DNA of 42,085 nt from Spirogloea muscicola (taxonomy: Eukaryota; Streptophyta; Zygnematophyceae; Spirogloeales; Spirogloeaceae). Positions 19,563 to 29,659 of this stretch are shown in pieces. The notes beneath the pieces were generated by a model, which saw only the letters and a program-made list of their open reading frames with translations, searched no databases and had not been told where the DNA came from. The stretch covers positions 118,435 through 160,519 of the forward strand of contig WELB01000265.1 in assembly GCA_009602725.1 (NCBI GenBank), given 5' to 3'. The position numbers and the translations under genes were made by a program. Position 1 is the stretch's first letter. Every line of letters begins with the position of its first letter.

Positions 19563-22290
19563 TCAGTAATTACGAGTGAGGAGCCTCAGATCCGACAGAC
19601 TAGCTGCCGGGAAGCTATCACCCTGACGAAAGCCAGAGGCCGCAGCAAGAGCACGGCCAGCACGCAGATGCAGAGCGTGGGCCATGGACCGCTGGAGGGA
19701 CACTGACAATCTCATCCGGTATACCTGAGCCCACGAGCCAGCTGCATTAAAGTCAGCCGGTTCGCCGCGCCGGCGGGATACAGCACGCCGGGCGAGCCTG
19801 GCCAGCAGGTCGAGCCACTGGGATCCGAGAGCCCCATGCACGTCCACTGCCAGGGGAATGAATTCGTCTGCAGCCGGGTGGTCGGCGTGCTTGGCCGCCT
19901 TGCTGCGAGCAGCCTTCGCCGTAGCATGGCAAGCCCGCGAGGCAGAGAGCCCCGGGTTGGAGCGGTCGACCACATCGGTGGTGACGACGTCGGCGATGAT
20001 GCGCGCGCCGCCGCCCGGCGTGGACGCCACCAGGTCGACACGGCGCGTATGGAGTCCGTCGGCCCTCTGGAGGATGGGCATGACAGAGGCGTTCTCCATT
20101 GCGACCGTGTAGCCAGCCTCCTGGAAGATGCCGAACATGGCATCGCGCAGAAGATCGTGAGCCGCTGTACGTTCACCTCCAGTGGCGCAGCGGAGGATGT
20201 GCGCCGCCAGCTCCGCCGGGTCCGTTGACCGCTCCCCACACTCGCACTGCAGCACGCCCAGCAGGCAGGGCGGGCGGAGGCCCAGCAGGCGATGGGTGGC
20301 TGTGCGGAACAGCTCATCCGGCAGCCGGAGGGCATCATACAGCGGAAGCGCGGAGAGCCAGGCTGCAGCGCCTGGGGAGGCGGCCGACAGCAGCCGAGCA
20401 CGGCCGCGCACGTCGCTGGCAGGGCGGAGCTGCAGCAAGGCCGTGAACGACGCCGTGTCGGCGGCCGCCATGTAGCGCGCCTGCGCCTGTGAGTCCGTGG
20501 TGTGGGCAAGGTGGGCAAACGGGACCACGCTCTATGCAAGGGCAGGGTGCTCCGCGAGTAACCCGTCTTGGGCTGAGCGGAGTGCCTCCTGAAAAGGCAA
20601 CGAGCCCGTTGCCACCTCCTCCACGACCTGCTGTAGCAGGGGCCGCCATCATGGAGGAAGCGCTGCGCCACCGACGTGGCGACCTGGGCCCAGCTGCCAA
20701 GGAATGCTGGCCTGCAGACGCGCGCGAGCGAGCGGCAGCCGAGGCCGCCCCGGCCAGGGGGCAGAGTGGCCTGCAGCTTCGCAGCTGGCGAGGCAAGGAA
20801 GCCAGCGTGGCGGATGAGGGCCGCCGCGCCCTCCATGACCCCCGCGTCGAATGTGGTGTAGGCCTCCAGCACCCGCGGGAGGGGTCGTCCGCGACAAGTA
20901 GTGAGGACGCTGCACAATGCATCTATTGAGCATGGCAAGTGCCAGCTGCATGTCCTGCAGCTCGGGGAGGCGGGCCACTGGCTGGAGGTGCTCCTGAAGG
21001 CAGACGCGCAGTTGCCCGTCGACGAACGCTGGCGTGCCGAACGGGACCCCGAGGATGGTGAGGCCGCTTGGGGGGGTCAGGCACCCAGGCGGCAGGGGCA
21101 AGGAGGTAGGGAGGACACGCGGCGACCACGCGGTACACTTCTCCGGGCGGATGGTCATGCCGAGGGCGGCCAACTGCTGCTGGAAGGTGACGGTGGCTGC
21201 CGACACATCCCCCGGACTGCCGACGAGCGTGGTGTCATCTGCGTAGGACGGCAGGAGGACGCCGGGGTGCGCCGCCGCAGTGGCCCTAAGAGCGCGGCTG
21301 TGAGCCAGCGCAAAGAAGAACCCGGCCAGAGGGTCGTCCACGGCGTCCGCGCGGCCCTGGATCTCCACCCTAACTGGATGGTCCTGGCGGTGGATGTGAA
21401 AAATGCGTTCAACTGCGTCGAGCGCAGCGCCATTGCCGAGGATCTGCGAGCGGCCTTCCCGTCCCTCATCCCCTTCTTCCGCCTTGGCTACGGCCAGCCC
21501 AGCGACCTTCTATGGCGGACAGGGAGTGGCGTGTGCCCGTCCTCGACTGCAGCGTCTCCACCTCGCCACTCCCTGTCCGCCATAGAAGGTCGCTGGGCTG
21601 GCCGTAGCCAAGGCGGAAGAAGGGGATGAGGGACGGGAAGGCCGCTCGCAGCTCCTCGGCAATGGCGCTCGACGCAGTTGAACGCATTTTTCACATCTAC
21701 AGCCAGGACCATCCAGTTAGGGTGGAGATCCAGGGCCGCACGGACGCCGTGGACGACCCTCTGGCCGGGTTCTTCTTTGCGCTGGCTCACAGCCGCGCTC
21801 TTAGGGCCACTGCGGCGGCGCACCCCGGCGTCCTCCTGCCGTCCTACGCAGATGACACCACGCTCCAGCGCCGTATTGGTGTGGGGGTAAGGTGCGTTTG
21901 CGCCTGCCCGAGATGTTGCTGCCACAGCGCGCGGGCCACCAGCCGGTACAAAACCTCGCCGATGGCGATGGGGCGGACTCCGCCATTGGCCTTGGCGATG
22001 GCGAGGAGGTTGCTGGAGCAGAGCACCGAACGGGTAGCGGCAGGGACCTTGTCCTGAGCCACGAGCTGACAGACCTGGAGCAGCGCCTGGAAGTCGGGGG
22101 CCTCGCCTTCCAGGAAGAGCTCACGGAGGTGCTCCGTGAGAGCATGCCAGAGGGGCCGCCTGCTGCTGCTCTGCGGCTGCTCTGGAGGGCCCGGCGGAGG
22201 GTGGCGGCGTCGAGGGTCACCAGCTCAGGCGGTGAAGGCGATCGTGGCACGGACGGCCGAAGACCACCAATCCAAGGTCAGGTCGACCAC
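19563..22290 (-). mobile_element. LINE with RT and restriction-like endonuclease, rearranged
   Basis: Minus-strand non-LTR element, 5' part toward 22290. Near 22250-21870 it reads DAATLRRALQSSRRAAAGGP and ANGGVRPIAIGEVLYRLVAR (early RT motifs) in shifted frames. Motif A (VDVKNAFNCVE) and motif C (YADDTTLVGSPGDVSAA) follow, but the region between is scrambled. 20528-19563 is an open 321-codon frame: a zinc-knuckle block (CECGE, then HILRC), a likely restriction-like nuclease core (RRVDLVAS, then ARIIADVVTTD) and the tail SLSDLRLLTRNY-stop. An endonuclease placed after the RT recalls R2/NeSL/Dualen-type LINEs; I do not assign a clade. Frameshifts and inversions make it inactive. Confidence 0.75.
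21225..21865. repeat. Large palindrome inside the LINE RT
   Basis: The left arm 21225-21530 and right arm 21565-21865 are near-identical reverse complements around a 34-base spacer. Each arm joins the YADDT segment to the motif A segment in opposite orientation, at about 21334/21335 in the left arm. Differences include a 5-base indel (cagcg) and a few substitutions, so the arms have diverged since duplication. Confidence 0.85.
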
Positions 22291-22327
22291 TGGTTCAGAT
22301 GAACGGCCCTGAGAGACATGAATTGAA

Positions 22328-22385
22328 AGGGCTCGCCCATTGAGGATAGGGGCTGGACAAGCCAGCCCAAAAACGAATGAACAAA
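22328..22385 (+). repeat. Hairpin-bearing short repeat
   Basis: Copy closest to the one at 306-392: gctcgcccattgaggata, ggggctgg, spacer, ccagccc, then aaaaacgaatgaacaaag. It lies just beyond the 5' end of the long LINE and upstream of a further LINE tail, so it again sits at a LINE boundary. Confidence 0.65.
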
Positions 22386-22466
22386 GAACGAGAAGGGGGC
22401 CAGAGGAAGCCAGAGGAAGCGCTAAGAAACCAAAGCACACAAAGAAAGAAAGCAGCTACAAATTAC

Positions 22467-22530
22467 TCAGTAACCCCTGCTAAGCAGCCGCAAATCAGAG
22501 AGGCTAGGGTCCTGGAAGTGGGTCCTGGAA
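22467..22530 (-). mobile_element. LINE 3' tail fragment
   Basis: Reverse strand reads SLSDLRLLSRGY with stop TGA at 22469-22467. The DNA is nearly identical to 1031-1090. Upstream the frame is lost. It is the sixth copy of this C-terminus in the window. Confidence 0.65.
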
Positions 22531-23064
22531 GCGATAGACAACCCTTTCCGCCTAGCCGACCAGCGTGGCCAACTGCGCACCTAGCCAATGAGGTGGCGCT
22601 AGTTTTCATGGCATCCGGCCCACGTCGGAGCGAGCGAGCCCTGCCAAGCAGTTCGCTTGGCAACTCTCACCCTCCTGCCGCGCCTGCGCCCGCGAGAGCG
22701 TAAAGCCCGGCGCCCACGCGTGCGCGCTTATTAGTGATCGTTGCGTTGTCCCGCTTGCGACTGCGAGAAGTCGTCTTTCTTCTGTGGTGAGCAGCCTTAT
22801 CGTTGTGCTGTCCTTTCGCAAGTCTTACCTTTGGAGTGTTGCGCTCATTGCTTGAGCGCAAAGTCTTTGCATCGGTTGCTTGTGTGCATGTGTTGGAGTC
22901 ATTGCTTGCTAAGTCACGAAGACAGAAAAGGTGCGCCTTTCGGCCTCCTAATAATGTTGGGGAACCTAGATAGGGCCGATCTTCGGACGGTCTCGTGACT
23001 TGGATACTGGTGACGGAAACCTCAATATACAGTGGCACGTTCCATTTTCGTTTGCCAAGCGAAC
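22531..23064. other. Unassigned nested DNA
   Basis: Between the LINE tail and the inverted-repeat arm. A minus-strand open frame (22667-23107) is unbroken for 146 codons and ends in a basic stretch, but shows no recognisable domain. It reads into the inverted transposase fragment, so I do not call it a gene. Confidence 0.3.
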
Positions 23065-23504
23065 TGGCGGTCCTGTCGTAGCATGTCTCCATCAAAGGCA
23101 GTGTCATGCGAGAGGGCGTCTATGCGAGATGGCGTCGATAGGTCTAGAATAAGGATAATGACTTGCTAGTCTGATTTATACACAGACCAAAGGAGGATTT
23201 GGCTACTTTGGCCAGGACTGACAGTTGGGGGGGGGGGAGAATCTACAGACTATAATTTTGATTGTTCTTGACTTGTCCATGGAGCTGTGATTTCCGGAAC
23301 TGATAGCAGTTGGTACAATTGGTTCCTCATCAGATGGCTTTTCATGTCAGCCTGGTCAAAGTAGCCAACATCCTCGGTTGGTCTGTGCATAAAGTAGACT
23401 AGCAAGTCAGCACTTTCCTTATTCTCCTATCGACGCCATCTCGCATAGACGCCCTCTCGCATGACTGTGCCTTTTGATGGAGACATGCTACAACAGGACC
23501 GCCA
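23065..23504. repeat. Fold-back structure with transposase sequence in both arms
   Basis: The arm 23065-23224 is the reverse complement, at roughly 85% by eye, of 23344-23504, with a loop of about 120 bases (23225-23343) holding a run of G at 23227. The outer part of the right arm is transposase coding sequence (FDGDMLQQDR). The left arm carries the same about 30 bases inverted. Shared blocks include tcgacgccatctcgcata and gacttgctagtct. Confidence 0.8.
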
Positions 23505-24287
23505 TGTTCTTCTTCTCTTGGATAACGCTCCAAGCCATGCAGTCGGCGACCTTGTGCCTAAGAAGACGAAGATTGTCATGCTTCCGCCCAACACCACATC
23601 AAAACTGCAACCAATGGACGCAGGTATCATGGCAAGCTTCAAGAGGCACTACCGCCAGCTACACCTCCAGCATGCCGTTGATCGCGACGAGGCCCAGGAG
23701 ACCGACATTTACGAGGTCGACCAGCTAAAAGCCATGCGTTGGACGCTGAATGCTTGGGACAAGATTGGGCAGCAAACCATTGCCAATTGCTTCAAGCATA
23801 CAGCTTTGTGGACGGACGATGGCGTTCCGCGGCCGCCGCTCGTGGCGTCCGACGTCGCTGCCGAGCAAGACATCGTCGGGCTGATTGAAGATCTGCGTGT
23901 CCGGCATTCGCTCACCATGGATGAGCTCTTGGAGCCCGACATTGAGCTTCCAAGGATTGCACGTCGACATTGACATTGAGAACGACGCCGAGCCGGTCCA
24001 GACGGTGGACGAGCCCGCGCCGGCCGACATGGACACACTGGCGCTTCCTTTGGAGGAACGCCTTGCAGCTCTCCGAGCTCGACGCTGTCGCTGACATGCT
24101 TGATGTGTCGGATGCGAAGCAAGCATCAGCGCTCGCCGTCATCGTGGCCTTAAACATGACACCCGCATTGAGCAAGTGCGGCGGCTCAAGCAGACATCCG
24201 TCACCGCCTCTTTCGAGTTGTCATGACGGATTGCTTATGCCAAAGTCCTGTTCAAGGCGGCGGCAACCAGACGGCCACTTGAAGTAG
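23473..24287 (+). pseudogene. Tigger transposase, 3' half
   Basis: Continues the DDE domain of the 5' half: FDGDMLQQDRHVLLLLDNAP with the second catalytic Asp at 23521-23523, then LPPNTTSKLQPMDAGIMASF with the third Asp at 23617-23619. Spacing from the second to the third Asp is 32 codons, as in pogo/Tigger enzymes. It continues through LKAMRWTLNAWDKI to a TGA near 23971. Coding similarity goes on in other frames (EERLAALSELDAVADMLDVS) to about 24287, so at least two more frameshifts have occurred. Confidence 0.82.
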
Positions 24288-24531
24288 TGATTGCGCACTT
24301 TATCGTAGGGCCATAGAATACATACAATCTTTTCAAGTCACTACGTATAGTCCACTTATGCTGGTCGCAGGGTCGGATGGTTGGTCACAAGGTCCATCCA
24401 TAGGTATAAGCTTATACTTGAGAAAAACATATTAAGTATGGAAGTAAAGAGGACTATAAGCTTAAGACTATGAAGCTACTCGGTTTGCCAGAATTTGATA
24501 ACGTTATATAGGATATAAGCTAATGGAGGAT

Positions 24532-24552
24532 AACCTTAGACAGGGTTGACTG
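24532..24552. repeat. Right terminal inverted repeat of Tigger element
   Basis: Exact reverse complement of 17198-17218. It is followed by TA at 24553-24554. Confidence 0.88.
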
Positions 24553-24554
24553 TA

Positions 24555-25889
24555 CTTGTAAGATTTACCAGGTTTCTGATTGTCAACGATATGACCCACT
24601 GCAGTAAAATGCACTCTACATTATTCGTGTGAAGTAGACCTGTGCCGCGCACCAGCCAAGGGTTCATCAGGACGCCTGCACACAACAGTGAACCCTGCCA
24701 AGACCCCCTCTATGACATCCTTCTTGCTGGAGTCCCGAGACGTCATCTCTTGGTATAGAGGGAGGAGCAGGAGCATGGAACATGACCACAATTGCAGAGG
24801 GTTCGCAGCACTTAGCCCTATAAAGTGCACAACTTCAGTCCTACCTTTGTGCTGCGTGTACCAGATGTATCTGGCAAGCCAGATTGTCATAGATGTCCCC
24901 ATATGTTGGCAGCTGGTCTCATATGGCACAGGCTGGGCAGCTTGCTTTAATTGTTGCTGCTGCCGCTGGTCTTCATGGGTGGCCTGCTGTTGGCCTTCTG
25001 CAAATGCAGTCGCCATTTCTCATGTGCTTGGTTTGGTGGCTCACACCTCCAACCTATGGCACTACAAGTACGTACTTCATTCTGTACAACGATGTTGAGT
25101 ATAGTTGATCACGTGCTTGAGCCTGGAGGCTCAGACAATTGCTACGGCCAGACTATCAAAGTCACTATCCCTTCTAGTCACAAACGCAGAACGCGCTACG
25201 TGTGATGGCACGCGGCCAGCAAGACGCATTATCTGCGATGACACGCAGCCATGAGCGGAATGTGGTGTGAGCACTTGCAGGCCCAACTATGACCTGGACG
25301 TCCTACGGACTGACCAAGCTGAAGCTGCAAAGGCTTCGGACGACACCACTTAGCTGCAGATGGGATGCTGAGCTTGGCCTACAACCATCCCTGATATGGC
25401 ACAGGCCCAAGCCCGCACTGCTTTTACGTCAATCCACATTACTCAGGCAACAGCTCGAGCGCAGCCGCAGCTTGCAAAGCTTCACGCCGCTGCTCCATTA
25501 CAGAGACGGTGTACTTCTGGCTCACGGCTTGATTGGCCATCTGCAGAGCAGATTGCTCGTCGACCTGTGCTGCACAGAAAATGAAGGAACGTGGCTTAGG
25601 ATGCTGCGCAACCATCTGACTACGCAAGTCATGGCTTGCTCGACGTTGAGCAACTGTCCGTGCTCACATTGCGTCACGAGCCGGCATGACATAGGACACT
25701 GACCAGCAGCAGTCATTTCAATCCCTTAATTACTGGTGTCATTATTAAGCTTTGTCAGTGCACCGGCGCAGAGCAGGAGCAAGTGCTTGAGCAGCCGTGC
25801 TGCTCACTCTGCGGGGATAGATGTCGCTCCTAGTGGCCTGAAGGTAAAGCAGGCCGCTCGTGGCGCCTCAGTATGGATCATGGCGGCAA
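24555..25889. other. Unresolved; possible exons on either strand
   Basis: I could not build a gene here. Candidate pieces: a minus-strand stretch at 25439-25567 after a CAG acceptor reading VDEQSALQMANQAVSQKYTV and ending LELLPE-stop; a plus-strand piece near 24910-25108 with hydrophobic segments (LALIVAAAAGLHGWPAVGLL) after a TM-like start; and a plus-strand exon-like end at 25281-25352 reading PNYDLDVLRTDQAEAAKASD-DTT-stop. The last two could belong to one small membrane protein. None has a recognised family. Confidence 0.25.
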
Positions 25890-27577
25890 TCACTGCTGCG
25901 CGCTCTGCAGCTCCTCCTCCAGGATTGACATAATTTCCTCCACCCTGCACAATGTCGTCATCGCAGACAGAGTGAGCAAAATTGTCCTCAACTCGCAATA
26001 CCATCTGCACACAATCCCGTCAGCGATGAGGCAACTCCGCATGTTCTTGCAGTCACACAGCTGAGGAGAAAGACTTTTGACACAGGAGCTTGAATCTAGC
26101 GTCAGAAGGTTCAGCTTCACATGTTTGCAACAAGGACACATGATGATTACTGGGCAGCTCATCAGTGCTTCCCAGACGGCCTTGACCAGATCAGAGTTCA
26201 CAGCTGCCACATGGACAACCTGCATGAGAAGGGCCGGGGCTTGCTCTCAGGGACAAGAGGTGGCCGGGCGAGGACAGGCACCTGCGCTTGTCAATGTGCA
26301 CTTCAGCAATCCACGCCGTCAGGCAGACCTGCCAGAGTGGGGGGCCGCAAGAACAAATTTCGCCGATTCAGCAAGCACCACTACAGCATGAGCGCGACCC
26401 GTGTGGAGCGGAGATGGCGGCGAGCCTGCACCTGCAGGCTGTCCCTGCTCAGTCGGCCCGCCACAGCGCCACTTCTAGCGGCGCTGCCAGCTGCAGCACC
26501 CTTGTCGGCCTCAGCGGCAGCCGTACAAGCTGGCGGCTGCATCGCGAGTTGCAATTGCTCCTGCATTGCAGACATTCAGTTGGCATCTGTCAGGCGTACG
26601 AAGACCTGATGGCAGCAATGGCTAGGCGGCAGTGCAGCATTGTAAGCTGAGAAGGGTCAAGCGAGTCCCTCACCTTCACGACGAGCTCCTGGCGGTGCAT
26701 CGCCGCAATCTCTGCCGCCCAAGCCACTGCGCCAAGTCTGCAATCTCATTAAAAGACTGCCAGATCAGGATACAATTAAACACTTAGACTATCTATGTCA
26801 ATACTTGCAATCTCTGAGGGACTTGAGGCATGACAGATCGGCTGTACCGCCCACTCACCGAACGCGGCAAGCGGATAGCACGTGTACACAGCAAAGCCAT
26901 TGCCACCGCCACGGCCGTCCCCAGGCCCGGCCAAGCCGGCGCAAGCCTCCTCCACCTCAGCGAGACAGGCGCGCACCCCTCCGGCCGCGGCCTCGAGCTC
27001 GTCGACTACGTGGGCCTGCAGCCATCGCCACGTCGTCAGCTTCCTGGTCATGGCAGTGGACCGCCAGGGAGCCTCTCGCCAAGCAGGGTGCCCCAAGTCG
27101 AGCGGCCCCCAAACCCCGATTCTCCAACCCGACACCCTCAAGCCTACGCCTCAAACCCTGCACTCACCGCTAAGCAGTGGATGCGTCAGGCTGAGCCCTC
27201 GTTTATCAGAATCCACCTCAGACCACATCTACAGTCTCCTGACTTGAACCCTGATCTCTCAATTGACCCATTCGAGCACTAGCACTGAGACAGTCGCCAT
27301 AATTGATTGACATTCTAAACTATAAAGCCTAATGGAAAGCCGTTACAGACTCGGAGTGTTACCAGGTCGAGGCAGGCCGCGTGCAGCTGCGCCGCGTGCG
27401 CCGCCTGCGGCGGCAGAGGCGGCGCCGCGGCTGCGCCTCAGCGACGGGCCGAGAGCTCGTCGGCCGCGGGCTGTGACGGCGGCACACGATGGCGGGAGCC
27501 CGCACCTGCGCCCGGCGCAGCTTGGCCAGCGCCGCGCCTCGCAGGCCGCGGACGTCCGCCAGCACGCCCAGGTCCAT
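25890..27577 (-). CDS. CINP-like (CDK2-interacting protein family)
   Basis: Small coiled-coil protein. Minus-strand exons: 27577-27506 (MDLGVLADVRGLRGAALAKL), 27015-26859 (AHVVDELEAAAGGVRACLAE, then AVYTCYPLAAF), 26726-26674 (AWAAEIAAMHRQELVVK), an optional exon 26560-26432, 26219-26140 (SDLVKAVWEALMSCPVII) and 25944-25890 (VEEIMSILEEELQSAQQ, stop TGA). Phases agree at every join with or without the optional exon. The signature is the order coiled coil, short W/Y-P segment, 'MxRxEL-x-x-K', then 'W-x-x-x-P-x-[IV]' and a short helix, as in metazoan and plant CINP. The human protein binds CDK2/CDC7 and has been linked to replication and checkpoint control; a role here is inferred only. Length would be about 138 or 181 residues. 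The start at 27577 is the only nearby ATG in frame, but coding could extend into the gap. Divergent from the RING gene. Confidence 0.6.
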
Positions 27578-28212
27578 GGCCGGCAGGTAGCTGCCGCCGC
27601 CAGGAGGCAGCGCGCAGCCCAGTGAGCGCCATCGCAGGAGGCGGGGGCTCGGACGGCGTCCAGCGCCGCCGCCCAGCGCCGCCGCCGCCGCTGGCGAGGA
27701 CGGAGCGAAGGCGGGGCGCGCGGAGCTCACGCCTCCGNNNNNNNNNNNNNNNNNNNNNNNNNNNNNNNNNNNNNNNNNNNNNNNNNNNNNNNNNNNNNNN
27801 NNNNNNNNNNNNNNNNNNNNNNNNNNNNNNNNNNNNNNNNNNNNNNNNNNNNNNNNNNNNNNNNNNNNNNNNNNNNNNNNNNNNNNNNNNNNNNNNNNNN
27901 NNNNNNNNNNNNNNNNNNNNNNNNNNNNNNNNNNNNNNNNNNNNNNNNNNNNNNNNNNNNNNNNNNNNNNNNNNNNNNNNNNNNNNNNNNNNNNNNNNNN
28001 NNNNNNNNNNNNNNNNNNNNNNNNNNNNNNNNNNNNNNNNNNNNNNNNNNNNNNNNNNNNNNNNNNNNNNNNNNNNNNNNNNNNNNNNNNNNNNNNNNNN
28101 NNNNNNNNNNNNNNNNNNNNNNNNNNNNNNNNNNNNNNNNNNNNNNNNNNNNNNNNNNNNNNNNNNNNNNNNNNNNNNNNNNNNNNNNNNNNNNNNNNNN
28201 NNNNNNNNNNNN
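27578..28212. other. GC-rich divergent upstream region with assembly gap
   Basis: 27738-28212 is 475 N. The visible part (27578-27737) is (GCC)-rich and should contain the 5' end of the CINP-like gene. The start and N-terminal exon of the RING gene must lie in or beside the gap. Long open frames crossing the Ns are artefacts. Confidence 0.7.
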
Positions 28213-28355
28213 CAGCGGCGACAACAACTCGGGCGTGTTCTACCCAACCATCAGCCCGGTGATGACCATCGTCGGCTTCGTCGTCTCCGGCACCTTCGTG
28301 CTCCTCGTCTGCCTGCGCATCGCCTGCATGCGCATGCTGCGCCGCCGCAACCAGT

Positions 28356-28388
<33 letters not shown>

Positions 28389-29659
28389 ACCCCGCCGCAT
28401 CCGGCGGCCGCGCCGGCCGCTCCAGTGAGCTCCACGGAGTGAGCAAGCCGTCCTCACCACCACCTGCGAACTGGGTCGCTGCGTAGGCCGGCTCGCTGGC
28501 CGCCGCCGACAGCCAGCGCCCACCAACAACCCACGAAGCCTGACTGGCGCTAGCGTGGCTCTGCAATGGCAGCTTGGGCGCGGCGGGTCGCAGGGCCTCG
28601 ACCCCGCGCTCATCGCCTCCTTCCCCATGCTCAAGCACGGCCGCGACGCCGCCCCTGCCACCGGCAAGCAGGACTCGCAGTGAGCACCACTGCCGCTGCC
28701 GACCCAGATGCCTCAATTGCTGTTCCTCAGCATCAGCAGTCTGCACTGAGCCGTAGGCGTGAGACAGGACCGATGACAGGCTCGTCTGCTGGAGTTACTG
28801 CATCCTGCTAGGCTACACAGGCCTGCGCAGTGCTTCCTTGCTGATGGTGCTCTCCAGCACCACTCAGTACCGGGCGCTGACTTTCGCGGAGTGGGGTAGG
28901 GGAGCAGGTGTGTGGTGTGCCTGGGCGACTATGAGGAGGGAGACAGCCTGCGGCGGCTGCCGTTGTGCGGCCACTCCTTCCATGTCGAGTGCATTGACTC
29001 GTGGCTCCGCAGCCATGCGACGTGCCCCATCTGCCGCACCTCCCTCCTCCCGCCTCCTGAAGACAAAGGTGGACCTTACCCCCCTCCCCCCCTCTCCCTC
29101 CCCCCTTCTTGCCCATCCTGACGTCCCATCTGAGCATCCTTTGCAAGGCTACCCAGCTCTCCGGCTTAAAGCAGATATGCCTCTGGATTGGTATCTGGTC
29201 AGACAATGTGTCGGTGTTATTATACTTCTTTCGCTTTGAGATTACAGGGTTGGCCGATGGCTCAAGGCTGCTTGGTATACTGCAGGTGCTGTTTCGGACA
29301 GGAGTGGCGGCGATGCAGCGGCCCAGACTGGTGGCAACGTCCGCAGCTCGGGTGCCCAGGTCTCAACAACGCCTTTGCAGCGCAGCACGTCAGAAACCAG
29401 CTCTCAAATGGTTTTGTTGCAGCCAGGAGCGCCGCCGCTGCCGCCAGCACCAGCACCACTGGCACAGCAGCGGGGTGACAGGCCAGCAGACGTCCGGCTC
29501 GCTGTCACGCCAGGCCCACAAGGAGTGGATGCCGAACAGCTGCCTTGGCACTACTGCCGCAGCTTCCTGGCATTGAGGCGAGGTGGGAACAGCCACGGCG
29601 CGCAGCAGCCAGCGGCCACACATCTGCCGCCTGCAGCTGCTGACACCTTACCTTGCTGA
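28213..29659 (+). CDS. ATL-type RING-H2 E3 ubiquitin ligase (5' end missing)
   Basis: Membrane-anchored RING-H2 protein; such proteins act as E3 ubiquitin ligases. Exons: up to 28438 ([17 protein letters not shown], then one TM helix around [20 protein letters not shown], a basic RRRN end and poly-Ala), about 28594-28679 ([16 protein letters not shown], matching the ATL 'GLD' region), 28908-29068 (the RING) and 29286-29659 (Pro/Ala/Gln-rich tail, stop TGA 29657-29659). Phases match at each join. The RING reads [20 protein letters not shown], then [13 protein letters not shown] and CPIC, with the H-x2-H pair and the Trp that contacts E2 enzymes. The N-terminus lies in the gap. The substrate is unknown. 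Confidence 0.85.

Larger units (their letters stand above)
18594..23472. mobile_element. Nested insertion splitting the transposase
   Basis: The transposase reads FFREWLAA up to 18593 and resumes with FDGDM at 23473. These are adjacent in the family, so about 4879 bases were added. The block contains repeats (18660-19560), a minus-strand LINE (19563-22290), a second LINE tail (22467-22530), unassigned DNA (22531-23064) and the inner arm of an inverted repeat (23065-23224). No clean target duplication could be identified at the outer joints, so it may have arisen in several steps. Confidence 0.65.
17198..24552 (+). mobile_element. pogo/Tigger-type DNA transposon, full length, nested
   Basis: Both ends are visible. 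The terminal inverted repeat begins cagtcaaccctgtctaaggt at 17198-17218 and its exact 21-bp reverse complement is at 24532-24552. TA dinucleotides flank at 17196-17197 and 24553-24554, as expected for the Tc1/mariner-pogo superfamily. Inside is a CENP-B/DDE transposase in two halves (17487-18593 and 23473-24287) on the plus strand. They are separated by about 4.9 kb of later insertions and rearrangements. Subterminal ATAACG/CGTTAT motifs occur at both ends. Without the nested DNA the element would be about 2.5 kb. Stops and frameshifts make this copy non-autonomous. Confidence 0.85.

Noticed and set aside
19712-20938. 408-codon minus-strand open frame
   Set aside because: Wrong frame of the LINE. 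The overlapping frame 19563-20528 carries the zinc knuckle, nuclease core and conserved tail.
20901-21629. 242-codon plus-strand ORF containing RT motif A
   Set aside because: A chimera of antisense LINE and one palindrome arm; not an independent RT gene.
22667-23107. 146-codon minus-strand ORF ending in basic residues
   Set aside because: It begins inside the inverted transposase fragment and shows no conserved motif.
27359-28435. Long open frames crossing the assembly gap
   Set aside because: They are open only because 475 N cannot encode a stop. The flanking real exons use other frames or strands.
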